A stretch of 51,822 nt of DNA from an uncultured Clostridia bacterium. GTDB lineage: Bacteria > Bacillota > Clostridia > Christensenellales > UBA3700. Shown here piece by piece: positions 34,835-42,662 of this stretch. The stretch covers positions 1 through 51,822 of the forward strand of contig CAMFVQ010000061.1 of NCBI GenBank assembly GCA_945992255.1, written 5' to 3'. The notes under the pieces are model-generated. The model was not told the origin of the DNA. It worked only from the letters and a program-made list of their open reading frames with translations, and made no database searches. How positions within the stretch are numbered: the stretch's first letter is position 1; each line of letters begins with the position of its first letter. Position numbers and translations under genes: made by a program.

Positions 34835-35482
34835 ATGAAATCAATTTTGATTATTGGAATGGGAAGATTTGGCAAGCACTTAGCTTACAAAATGAGTGAA
34901 CTTGGCAATGATGTTATGATTGTGGACAAAGAAGAAAAAATCATCAACGAATTGTCACCAGAGTTTGTCAACGCAATGATAGGAGATTGCACCAATGAGG
35001 CGGTTGTTCGTGGACTTGGAGTCAACAACTTTGATATTTGTTTTGTTGCAATTGGTGACAACTTCCAAGCATCGCTAGAGATTACTTCTTTGCTCAAAGA
35101 ATTGGGTGCAAAATATGTCGTATCCAAGGCGGACCGTGATATGCAAGCAAAATTTTTGGAGCGTAACGGAGCTGATGAAGTGGTATATCCAGAACACGAT
35201 ATGGCAGAAAAACTTGCAATAAGACACAACGCAAAGAATATTTTTGACTATGTAGAACTCACCAACGAATATGCAATTTATGAAGTTGCGGTAGTCAAAG
35301 GTTGGGTAGGCTCAAGCCTAAAATCGCTCAATATCCGCAGAGAATATGGCGTAAACATTATGGCTATCAAGAAGGGCAATTCCATTGCAATACCTACAGC
35401 GGAATATGTCTTTGAAGAAGATGACCACATACTTATCATAGGTAAGCAAAAGGACGTGTTCAAGCTTTCAAACAAAACCTAA
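34835..35482 (+). CDS. TrkA/KtrA-type potassium uptake regulatory subunit
   Basis: A 215-residue cytoplasmic RCK protein that binds nucleotide and gates the potassium transporter encoded upstream. The Rossmann motif GMGRFGKHLA lies at about 7-16, with VDKEEK about 25 residues later. A TrkA-C domain fills residues 135-215. The start at 34835 has GGAG 7-10 nt upstream; an alternative ATG at 34817 overlaps the end of the transporter gene and is less likely. Confidence 0.93.
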   Translation: MKSILIIGMGRFGKHLAYKMSELGNDVMIVDKEEKIINELSPEFVNAMIGDCTNEAVVRGLGVNNFDICFVAIGDNFQASLEITSLLKELGAKYVVSKADRDMQAKFLERNGADEVVYPEHDMAEKLAIRHNAKNIFDYVELTNEYAIYEVAVVKGWVGSSLKSLNIRREYGVNIMAIKKGNSIAIPTAEYVFEEDDHILIIGKQKDVFKLSNKT

Positions 35483-35486
35483 GAAG

Positions 35487-35507
35487 CTCCCGCAAGGGAG
35501 TTTTTTT
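35487..35507 (+). terminator. intrinsic terminator after trkA
   Basis: CTCCC-GCAA-GGGAG followed by T7, a few nt after the stop. Confidence 0.85.
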
Positions 35508-35624
35508 GTTGGAGTTTTACAAGCTATTACGAGCTGTTTGGCGTACAGTTAGCAAAAGCTATGTCGCAACCGAGTTGAAAATGATAGCACTAGCAAACAG
35601 GTTGTGAGCGTGAAGAGCATGATA

Positions 35625-35680
35625 GCGAGGCTTTTCGTTTTTATATAATTGTGCAAAATATCGATATGTATCGAGTTTTT
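35625..35680 (-). repeat. dispersed intergenic repeat, copy 3 (minus)
   Basis: On the minus strand TCGATACATATCGATATTTT (core 35661-35674) is followed by GCACAATT and a tail ending AAAACGAAAAGCC, matching copy 1 in core and tail. Confidence 0.65.
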
Positions 35681-35775
35681 TGATTGTTTTGTTTAGAATT
35701 TTGGTAGAACTTTTTAATTGTTCGTGGGATAGCAATAAAATATAAAAATTGTAGCATAATCCAATAGGGGGTTTT

Positions 35776-36021
35776 ATGCGACAAATCAAAAAGAATATGG
35801 ATATAATCAAGCAAAAGGTATCATCACTCCAAGGTGTGGAGTTGGGATTCGTGGTCAACAAAGGGCGGAACAAGCTTGAAAATTTTGATGGCAAAATAGA
35901 CAATGTTTATCCATCAATTTTTACGGTGTCGCCTAGCGGTGGAGAGGATATATTATCTTTTTCTTACAATGACATTGTCACCCAAAATGTGAGGATTTTC
36001 GCCAAACCGCACAAGTCATAA
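35776..36021 (+). CDS. veg: Veg family protein
   Basis: An 81-residue protein matching the short Veg family of Firmicutes, linked in Bacillus subtilis to spore outgrowth and biofilm control. Family-like features are an early basic segment, GRNKLENFDGKI near 35-46, YPSIFTV near 49-55 and FSYNDIVTQNVRI near 66-78. GGGGG lies 4 nt before the ATG. It is followed by sipL and ispE; veg is also near ispE in B. subtilis, which supports the call. Confidence 0.85.
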   Translation: MRQIKKNMDIIKQKVSSLQGVELGFVVNKGRNKLENFDGKIDNVYPSIFTVSPSGGEDILSFSYNDIVTQNVRIFAKPHKS

Positions 36022-36072
36022 TCGCAAAAGCTGTCGAATATATTGTGTTGAAAACATAGAAGGAGAATTGAT

Positions 36073-37578
36073 ATGCCAATCAATACAAAATTTCAAACAA
36101 TGACCATAGACAGCGAAAGAGAGCTGACTGCCAAACAAATTGTTATCCAATGCAATATGGATACTTCATCAAAAGGTGGAGTAAATTCGGTGTGCTTTTT
36201 GACCACAGATGTGGCGATTACCAAAGCTCAAGCTTTGCCAAGACAAGTCAAAGCAAGCGGACAAGTGAATATCAAAGTCATGTATTTGGACGGCGAAAAC
36301 AAGCCTGAGAGCTTTGATTATATATCAGATTTTGTCGAAGATATTATCGATGAAAATGTGGTTGACCAAATGCCTGTCAAGGTGAGTGGTTATGTTGTTG
36401 ACAACGACTGGGAGATTGGGGACGAACATATCAAAATCCAAGTGGTGATAGAGCTTCAACCAGTGGTGGTAGAGAACCGAGAAGTTAATTGGTTGGTGGA
36501 GGCAGGCGATGCACTTGTTCAAACTAATGATATGATTGTTCAAAAGTTCGTGGGGTATGTAGATGAACAGGTCGAAGTTATGCACGAATATGACAGCGGA
36601 GTTAGGGTGGACAAAATCTTGTACTTTGATAATCAAGCAATCATCGAGGAAATCAGCGAGAGTGACAAGATTTTGAAAGCCGTAGGGCAGGTGAGCAGTG
36701 TGATTGTTTATCAAAGTGGTGAAGATATTTGCCAAAAGCGGTTGTCTATTCCTATCGAGCATGAGTGGAGAGTTGATGAAGAAAATATCGTGCTATGTCC
36801 GACCTGCTCAGTCAAAGCAAGCAAGTTGGTCATCGAGGGTGATGAAAATGCAAGTGTATTGAGATGTGAAGTGCTGGTGAACATCGGTGGAAGCATGTTC
36901 GCCCAAACCAAGCAAGAGATTGTGAGCGACCTGTTTTGTCCTAGTCACCAAGTCGAGTTGGCAAGGGATAATATAAATTACAACATTCTCACAGGTGGCT
37001 GTCAAAATGTCGTGCAAATCGTGGGAAGTGCTGTTGTTGACAAGTCCAAGGAAGATGTCAAACAAGTTTTGGCAGTCGTTCCGCTTTATGCCGGTGTTGC
37101 GGAAGTTGTATGCAAACAAAGCGGTTGTGGAATAAATGGATTGGTTGTAGCAGGGGTGATTTATCAAGATGAAAAGCAAAATAACCAATGCTTGAAAATT
37201 GATATTCCGTTCGCAAGCGATATTGAGTGCGATATTGATGATGACACAATGCTATCAAGCAATGTAAGCGTGTCGGATATGTCAGTCAAAATCAAACGAG
37301 ATAGAGAGATAGAGATTGGAGCAGATATTTGTATCAAACTATGTGGCAGAAAGAGCAAGATAGGCAATGGTATTGTGTCAGTCGAGCTAGGGGAAGAGAT
37401 GAGCGCTCCAACTTGTGCAATCACTGTTTATATTGTTCGCCAAGGTGAAAGTTTGTGGGATATTGCCAAGAAACTTTGTATGAGTGAAAAGGAAATTTTG
37501 AGACAAAATCCACATATTGTTGAAAAACTGGTGGGCGGTGAAAAATTGGTTATTTACAGAGAGAAGAATGTGTGCTAG
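36073..37578 (+). CDS. sipL: SipL-like SPOCS (DUF3794) and LysM protein
   Basis: A 501-residue spore morphogenesis protein. Three SPOCS/DUF3794-like modules occupy about residues 25-440 (for example VKASGQVNIKVMYLDGE and VKVSGYVVDND in the first). A single LysM domain ends the protein (ITVYIVRQGESLWDIAKKLCM ... NPHIVEKLVGGEKLVIY, about 450-497). This is the domain layout of Clostridioides difficile SipL, whose LysM binds SpoIVA so that the coat can assemble around the forespore. There is no signal peptide, as expected for a mother-cell cytosolic protein. GAAGGAG precedes the ATG. It lies 9 nt upstream of ispE. Confidence 0.87.
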   Translation: MPINTKFQTMTIDSERELTAKQIVIQCNMDTSSKGGVNSVCFLTTDVAITKAQALPRQVKASGQVNIKVMYLDGENKPESFDYISDFVEDIIDENVVDQMPVKVSGYVVDNDWEIGDEHIKIQVVIELQPVVVENREVNWLVEAGDALVQTNDMIVQKFVGYVDEQVEVMHEYDSGVRVDKILYFDNQAIIEEISESDKILKAVGQVSSVIVYQSGEDICQKRLSIPIEHEWRVDEENIVLCPTCSVKASKLVIEGDENASVLRCEVLVNIGGSMFAQTKQEIVSDLFCPSHQVELARDNINYNILTGGCQNVVQIVGSAVVDKSKEDVKQVLAVVPLYAGVAEVVCKQSGCGINGLVVAGVIYQDEKQNNQCLKIDIPFASDIECDIDDDTMLSSNVSVSDMSVKIKRDREIEIGADICIKLCGRKSKIGNGIVSVELGEEMSAPTCAITVYIVRQGESLWDIAKKLCMSEKEILRQNPHIVEKLVGGEKLVIYREKNVC

Positions 37579-37587
37579 AATTAGGGT

Positions 37588-38478
37588 ATGGATAAGATAA
37601 AATTAAAAGTACACGCAAAAGTAAATCTTGCCCTAGATGTAGTTGGCAAGTATTCAGATGGATACCACGAGCTTGATATGATTATGGCATCTGTCAATCT
37701 GTTCGACACTCTCGCTATGGAAAAATCTGACCAAAACATAGTCACTATGGACGGTCAAATTGTCGGACAAGAATATCCGTTTGTCCAAGATGACAAGAGC
37801 AAAGGGAAATATGGTTGCAAAATGGACGGACAATGGAACACTGCTGTCAAAGCTCTCGAATTGCTCACTTTCAAGTATGGCATTCGTATGAAAGTGGACA
37901 TTATCAAGGGCATACCAAAGGGTGCAGGACTTGGCGGTTCATCGGCCGATGCGAGCGGAGTTTTTGTAGGAGCAAGCAAGTTGTTTGGCATTCCACTAAA
38001 AGAGTTGGAGCCACTTGCCATTGCTGTGGGAAGCGATGTTGTGTACATGATGTATGGCGGTTTTGCAAGGGTCAAAGGCAGAGGCGAAATAGTCGAGCCA
38101 ATCACTCTCAGACCAATGAACCTAGTCGTGGCACAGGCGGAAGTTGGAGAATCGACAGCTATGGTATACCACAAATATGATGAATTGATGACCAAAAAGG
38201 GTGATATAGACACTGCACTGGAGAATATCCGCAACAGCGGAAGAGGCTTTTTCAATTGTTTGCAAGAGTCGGCAATCTCTCTCAGTCCATTCATCAAAAC
38301 AACAATGAAAGATATTTACAGCTATACCGACAGAGTGTTTTTGACAGGAAGCGGAAGTGCTGTGGTAGGTATCTTTGACAGCGAAAGTCAAGCAAAATGG
38401 TGCGAGCTGAACTTTGGGGCTTATATATGTGCCAAGGCTTTGCATACGGTAGATAGTGGTATCGAAATAATCGAATAA
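37588..38478 (+). CDS. ispE: 4-diphosphocytidyl-2-C-methyl-D-erythritol kinase
   Basis: A 296-residue GHMP kinase that phosphorylates CDP-methylerythritol in the non-mevalonate (MEP) isoprenoid pathway. The GHMP ATP-binding loop PKGAGLGGSSADA lies at about 110-122. The N-terminal VHAKVNLALDV holds the conserved lysine, AVGSDVVYMMYGG follows near 146-158, and LTGSGSAVVG is near 250-260. All are normal. Only a weak AGGG lies close to the ATG, so translation probably depends on coupling to sipL. Confidence 0.94.
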   Translation: MDKIKLKVHAKVNLALDVVGKYSDGYHELDMIMASVNLFDTLAMEKSDQNIVTMDGQIVGQEYPFVQDDKSKGKYGCKMDGQWNTAVKALELLTFKYGIRMKVDIIKGIPKGAGLGGSSADASGVFVGASKLFGIPLKELEPLAIAVGSDVVYMMYGGFARVKGRGEIVEPITLRPMNLVVAQAEVGESTAMVYHKYDELMTKKGDIDTALENIRNSGRGFFNCLQESAISLSPFIKTTMKDIYSYTDRVFLTGSGSAVVGIFDSESQAKWCELNFGAYICAKALHTVDSGIEIIE

Positions 38479-38530
38479 GTCGATACATATCTCATTTTTC
38501 GACAAAGAAATATACATTTTTACAAAAATA
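38475..38530 (+). repeat. dispersed intergenic repeat, copy 4 (divergent)
   Basis: TCGATACATATCTC at 38480-38493, followed by ATTTTTCGACAAAG and an AT-rich tail. It begins at the ispE stop codon and is the least conserved copy. Confidence 0.45.
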
Positions 38531-38557
38531 GAATATGCCTTTCGGGGCATATTTTTT
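38531..38557 (+). terminator. intrinsic terminator after ispE
   Basis: ATATGCC-TTTC-GGGGCATAT followed by T7. Confidence 0.85.
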
Positions 38558-38610
38558 TGTGCTAAGTTATAATTAGGTTGGAGTTGGCAACAATCAATTC
38601 GAGGTGAAAT

Positions 38611-39144
38611 ATGAAGAAATTGTTGATAAATTTGTTGCTCTTAGTGGTGGCTATATCAAGCATAGGTTGCACTAGTGTGAACCAACCCCAATCGGCAGAC
38701 TATTTGCGTATACATATCCGTGCCAACAGCAATCTGGACGTTGACCAAGATATCAAATACAATGTCAAAGATAGCGTTGTGGCGGCTTTGACTCCATTGC
38801 TTCAAGGTGTAGAAAGCAAAGAACAAGCTATGAGTATTGTGCAGAACAATCTAGATTATTTGGAGGCAGTAGCCGACAAAAGTTTGAAAGCGCAAGGTGC
38901 AAACTATTGCAGTAGGGCAAGACTCGTCAAAGAAGATTTTCCGACTAGACACTATGGCAATTTGACATTGGAGAGTGGAGTGTATGATGCACTTATCATC
39001 GAGCTTGGCAGTGGTAGCGGTGACAACTGGTGGTGCGTGGTGTTCCCACCATTGTGCTTTGTAAGTCGAAAAAATGGTGAAAATATGCAGTACAAATCTT
39101 TGATAGTAGAGATAACAGAAAAAATAAAAAGGTGGTTAAAATGA
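38611..39144 (+). CDS. spoIIR: stage II sporulation protein R
   Basis: A 177-residue secreted signalling protein of the SpoIIR family. Made in the forespore, it triggers SpoIIGA to process pro-sigma-E in the mother cell. The signal peptide ends in SSIGC, a lipobox, so it may be a lipoprotein here. Hallmarks are LRIHIRANSNLDVDQDIKY near 32-50 and GSGDNWWCVVFPPLCF near 134-149. GAGGTG precedes the ATG. Its TGA overlaps the sleB start (ATGA), an unusual coupling because sleB normally belongs to the later sigma-G programme. Confidence 0.92.
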   Translation: MKKLLINLLLLVVAISSIGCTSVNQPQSADYLRIHIRANSNLDVDQDIKYNVKDSVVAALTPLLQGVESKEQAMSIVQNNLDYLEAVADKSLKAQGANYCSRARLVKEDFPTRHYGNLTLESGVYDALIIELGSGSGDNWWCVVFPPLCFVSRKNGENMQYKSLIVEITEKIKRWLK

Positions 39145-39845
39145 TGAAAGATCAAGTCTTTGTTATGCAAATAGTCAGCATAGTATTGCTTGTTGTGGTG
39201 GTATTGCTTACGGCAGTTTTTCTAAGTTTGAGTGGCAATGAGCAGGTGCAAGACTGTGCCAAAATCCAACAAGGAAACAGCGGAAAACAAGTCAAACTTA
39301 TCCAACAAAAACTAAAAAATTGGGGATATTATGAAGGCGAGATAGATGGAATATATGGCAGTGGCACAACCAAAGCCGTGCGAAAATTCCAAAAGGTAAA
39401 TGGACTGAATGTCGATGGAATTGTGGGCGACAAAACGGCTCAAAAAATGGGCATCTCGCTCCAAAATTCTTCATCGAATGGCAGTAGCTACAATTCTCAA
39501 GACGTGTATTTGTTGGCAAAATGCGTATATGCCGAGTCAAGAGGCGAGCCTTATACGGGGCAAGTTGCGGTGGCAGCGGTCGTACTCAACAGAGTGAGAA
39601 GTAGTAGCTTTCCCAATACGATTGCAGGTGTGATATACCAGCCTTATGCTTTTACGGCTGTGGCTGATGGACAAATCAATCTCGAACCCAATCAATCGGC
39701 ATACAATGCAGTGCGTGATGCGATGAATGGTTGGGACCCAACCAATGGTTGTTTGTATTACTTCAATCCTGCAACAGCGACAAGCAGTTGGATATGGTCG
39801 AGAGAAATCAAGCTGACGATTGGCAAACACAATTTTGCTGTGTAG
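39141..39845 (+). CDS. sleB: spore cortex-lytic enzyme SleB
   Basis: A 234-residue germination hydrolase, a lytic transglycosylase that cuts cortex peptidoglycan with muramic lactam. An N-terminal hydrophobic segment (about 8-30) exports it. A peptidoglycan-binding domain follows (VKLIQQKLKNWGYY ... DGIVG, about 47-100), then the hydrolase_2 domain (113-234), with the catalytic glutamate expected in YAESRGEPYTGQ. The start at 39141 is chosen because AAGGTGG lies 5 nt upstream; a GTG at 39132 overlaps that site. It is followed 7 nt later by ypeB. Confidence 0.92.
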   Translation: MMKDQVFVMQIVSIVLLVVVVLLTAVFLSLSGNEQVQDCAKIQQGNSGKQVKLIQQKLKNWGYYEGEIDGIYGSGTTKAVRKFQKVNGLNVDGIVGDKTAQKMGISLQNSSSNGSSYNSQDVYLLAKCVYAESRGEPYTGQVAVAAVVLNRVRSSSFPNTIAGVIYQPYAFTAVADGQINLEPNQSAYNAVRDAMNGWDPTNGCLYYFNPATATSSWIWSREIKLTIGKHNFAV

Positions 39846-39852
39846 GTGATTT

Positions 39853-41220
39853 ATGTTGGAAAAAGATGAAAAAGGTAGAATAATTATGACCAAGCCACTC
39901 AGTATTTTATTGATCGTGGCAACTATTTTGGCAATAAGCGCTATCACTGTGTTGGCAGCTTTTTTGTGGGTGAACAACTCTGAAAATGGTGTTTGGCTTC
40001 GCAATGCCAACAATATGTACAACGGCACGTATTATGACTTGGTGGGGGATTTTTTGCAAATGGAAACCAACTTGTCCAAGCTGAGAGTGGTGTCATCTAG
40101 TGGACTCAGGCAAGAGCTTTTGCTCGAAGTGGTGCTGTCAAGTCAGTCGGCAGTCAACAATTTGTCGAGATTATCGGCTACCAATCAAAATATGTCTGAG
40201 CTGATTAAATATACCAATCAAACAGGCGATTATTGCAAGTTTTTGATGAGAAAATTAGGCTCAGATATAGAGTTGACAGATGAAGATGTCGAGATGATAG
40301 GCAAGTTGTATGATATGACTTACCAGTTATCCACAACTCTCGCAAGCATAGGCGAAAAGGTCAAGGGCGGTGGTGACTTGGTGCAAGGCATAGACAAGTT
40401 CAACACTTCATTTTCGGATATTTTGCTCGAATTCAACAATGGTTCTGTCCAATATCCATCACTCATCTATGACGGAGCTTTTTCGGACAGCTTGGTAGAC
40501 AAAGAGCCAACTATGGTGGTGGGCGAAAAGGTTGACCCAACCAATGCAAGAGCGTATATTGTCAATGCTTTGGTAGGATACGAAATCAAGAATTTGGAGT
40601 TCGTTGCCCACAGCTACAACAAGTTTACAACTTTTTTGTACAAGTTCGAGACAGCGGATGGGCAAGTGGGCAGTATTCAGATTGCGGAAGTTGGGGGATT
40701 CGTGACTATGTGGGACATAGAGAGCGAAGTGAACAATCCCCAATTCAGCAAGGAAGAGGGCTTGGAGATTGCTCGGCAATATTGCAACGGCGCAGGACTT
40801 AGGAATATGCAAGTGGTGTGGAGCAGTATAAGTGACAGCAACTTGTATGTCAATATGTGTTACAGTAGCGGCGGCGTAACATTCTATCCTGATATGGTCA
40901 AGTTGAAAATATCCTTGCAAACAGGCAAAGTTGTAGGATATGAAGGGCTCAATTATTGCTACAATCACAAGGAAAATCGTGACAATTTGACTGCCACAAT
41001 CACCAAAGAACAAGTACAAAACTATGACTATAAGGATATGAGCGTCAGCGATATAAAGCTCGTGGTCATTCCTACCGAATGGAAGACAGAGCGACTTGTT
41101 TGGGAAGTGACAGGCAAGCTTGGCGAGTGGCAATTCTTGGTATATCTCGATGCAAAAGATGGCAAAGAAGTACGCATTTTGCAAGTTGTAGAGGGAGATG
41201 AAGGAAACTTGCTTATGTAA
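39853..41220 (+). CDS. ypeB: germination protein YpeB
   Basis: A 455-residue partner of SleB, needed for SleB stability or placement in the spore. One N-terminal helix (about 15-37) is followed by a helical region and PepSY-type modules, seen near 225-285, 295-360 and 385-450 (for example FSKEEGLEIARQYC and ATITKEQVQNYDYKD). An alternative ATG at 39886 also has AAGGT upstream, so the first 11 residues are uncertain. Confidence 0.92.
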   Translation: MLEKDEKGRIIMTKPLSILLIVATILAISAITVLAAFLWVNNSENGVWLRNANNMYNGTYYDLVGDFLQMETNLSKLRVVSSSGLRQELLLEVVLSSQSAVNNLSRLSATNQNMSELIKYTNQTGDYCKFLMRKLGSDIELTDEDVEMIGKLYDMTYQLSTTLASIGEKVKGGGDLVQGIDKFNTSFSDILLEFNNGSVQYPSLIYDGAFSDSLVDKEPTMVVGEKVDPTNARAYIVNALVGYEIKNLEFVAHSYNKFTTFLYKFETADGQVGSIQIAEVGGFVTMWDIESEVNNPQFSKEEGLEIARQYCNGAGLRNMQVVWSSISDSNLYVNMCYSSGGVTFYPDMVKLKISLQTGKVVGYEGLNYCYNHKENRDNLTATITKEQVQNYDYKDMSVSDIKLVVIPTEWKTERLVWEVTGKLGEWQFLVYLDAKDGKEVRILQVVEGDEGNLLM

Positions 41221-41226
41221 AAAAAA

Positions 41227-41252
41227 TAGGGGGTGAAAGAGTTCATCCCCTA
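41227..41252. other. hairpin downstream of ypeB
   Basis: An 11-bp stem TAGGGGGTGAA/TTCATCCCCTA with one G-U pair and a 4-nt loop. It is followed by A-rich rather than T-rich sequence, so it may protect the mRNA 3' end rather than terminate transcription. Confidence 0.5.
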
Positions 41253-41278
41253 CAAAAATAAAAAATTGCAAAAAATCC

Positions 41279-41307
41279 TTGATATATTTTATTAAAGATG
41301 ATACAAT
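41279..41307 (+). promoter_or_regulatory. promoter of the PRPP synthetase operon
   Basis: TTGATA (41279-41284), 17 nt, TACAAT (41302-41307). It predicts a leader of about 145 nt before the 41458 gene. Confidence 0.6.
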
Positions 41308-41335
41308 AAATACAACAAAATATACAAGAGGATTT

Positions 41336-41461
41336 ATGGATTTACTTGGCGACAGTAGCAATATTCACTTATCCTTGACAAACAAAAGCGTTTGTCACAA
41401 TTTTTTTCACAGTTTTTATTCACAGACAACAATTTTAATAAATATACGGAGGCAGAAATGA
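41336..41461 (+). CDS. leader peptide ORF upstream of the PRPP synthetase gene
   Basis: A 41-codon frame with AAGAGG 4 nt before its ATG. It ends with a TGA that overlaps the ATG of the next gene (ATGA). The peptide (MDLLGDSSNIHLSLTNKS...) resembles nothing known to me. Its middle is crossed by a terminator-like hairpin (41376-41407), and its last codons contain the downstream gene's GGAGG. Position suggests a regulatory leader; chance cannot be ruled out. Confidence 0.4.
   Translation: MDLLGDSSNIHLSLTNKSVCHNFFHSFYSQTTILINIRRQK
41376..41407 (+). terminator. attenuator-like terminator in the PRPP synthetase leader
   Basis: TGACAAAC-AAAAGC-GTTTGTCA, an 8-bp perfect stem, then CAA and T7. It lies between promoter and gene, so read-through must be controlled or partial. 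A weak alternative pairing of TTGTC (41392-41396) with GACAA (41425-41429) could act against it. Confidence 0.55.
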
Positions 41462-42660
41462 AACCTTTTTTTGAGTCGATTTTCAATTTTGAAAAAGAGG
41501 TATCTAATATGGCAATTATTGCACTTGACGGTGCAAAAGATTTGGGTGATAAAGTAGACTATTACTTGACCAATTGGTACAACGCAGAGGTAAAGAAGAG
41601 TGGAAAGAAAATTCCAGAGAAAAAGACCTTCTTGCTCAAGAATGTTTGTCCAAGATTCACCACTGGTGATGGTAAGGGTATGATCAATGATACCGTACGT
41701 GGTAAAGATTTGTTCATTCTCGTAGATGTAGGCAACTATTCTCTTACATACAATATGTTCGGAGTAGACAACAGAATGTCACCAGATGACCACTATGCCG
41801 ATCTCAAAAGAATTATTTCAGCCGCAGGTGGCAAGGCAAAATCTATGACAGTAGTTATGCCAAGCCTTTATGGTGGTCGCCAACACCGCCGTAACGCAAG
41901 AGAGTCTTTGGATTGTTCCCAAATGCTTCACGAGCTTGAGACAATGGGCGTAACCGATGTTATCACTTTTGATGCTCACGACCCACGTGTTCAAAACGCA
42001 GTTCCACTTATGGGATTCGACAACTTTATGCCAACATACCAAATTTTGAAGGCATTGCTCAAAGCTTTCCCTGATGTAAATATCAACAAAGATGGCTTTA
42101 TGATTGTCAGCCCAGATGAAGGCGCTATGGGCAGAAACGTATACTATGCTTCAGTGCTTGGTACTGACCTAGGTATGTTCTACAAGCGTCGTGACTATTC
42201 TACCATTGTCAATGGACGTAACCCAATCGTTGCTCACGAATATATCGGCAACGACGTAAAGGGAAAAGATATTTTTGTTGCTGATGATATCATCGCAACC
42301 GGCGATAGTATGCTAAAACTTTGTACCGAACTCAAAGAGCAAGGCTGTGGCAAAATCTTCTTGACTGCAACTTATGCTTTGTTCACAGAGGGCGTTGCAA
42401 AATTTGAAAAAGCATATCAAGATGGTTTGTTCACCGCAGTTTTGTCAACCAACTTGACATATACCCCACAAGAAGTAAAGGACAAAGAGTGGTTCGTTCA
42501 AGCTGATATGTCCAAGTATATGGCTTATATCATATCTGCTGTTGACCAAAATAAATCATTGTCAACCTTGCTTGACCCACATGACAAAATCAATGAACTT
42601 ATCGAAAAATTCAATGCTAGCAAACCACAACAACTAACTTTTGATATAGACGAGGAGTAA
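41458..42660 (+). CDS. prs: ribose-phosphate pyrophosphokinase, long divergent form
   Basis: A 400-residue enzyme expected to make PRPP from ribose-5-phosphate and ATP, feeding purine, pyrimidine, histidine and tryptophan synthesis. The PRPP-binding loop VADDIIATGDSM lies at about 275-287. The usual flexible-loop and DLHA regions are altered: YGGRQHRRNARESLDCSQML and TFDAHDPRVQNAV stand in their place. The protein is about 80 residues longer than standard Prs at both ends and in the middle. GGAGG lies 5 nt before the ATG. It is co-transcribed with the MBL gene 2 nt downstream. Confidence 0.85.
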   Translation: MKPFFESIFNFEKEVSNMAIIALDGAKDLGDKVDYYLTNWYNAEVKKSGKKIPEKKTFLLKNVCPRFTTGDGKGMINDTVRGKDLFILVDVGNYSLTYNMFGVDNRMSPDDHYADLKRIISAAGGKAKSMTVVMPSLYGGRQHRRNARESLDCSQMLHELETMGVTDVITFDAHDPRVQNAVPLMGFDNFMPTYQILKALLKAFPDVNINKDGFMIVSPDEGAMGRNVYYASVLGTDLGMFYKRRDYSTIVNGRNPIVAHEYIGNDVKGKDIFVADDIIATGDSMLKLCTELKEQGCGKIFLTATYALFTEGVAKFEKAYQDGLFTAVLSTNLTYTPQEVKDKEWFVQADMSKYMAYIISAVDQNKSLSTLLDPHDKINELIEKFNASKPQQLTFDIDEE

Positions 42661-42662
42661 TT

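Noticed and set aside
40459-41361. 300-residue minus-strand frame opposite ypeB
   Set aside because: YpeB is supported by family features and by the sleB neighbour; the antisense frame is a shadow produced by codon bias.
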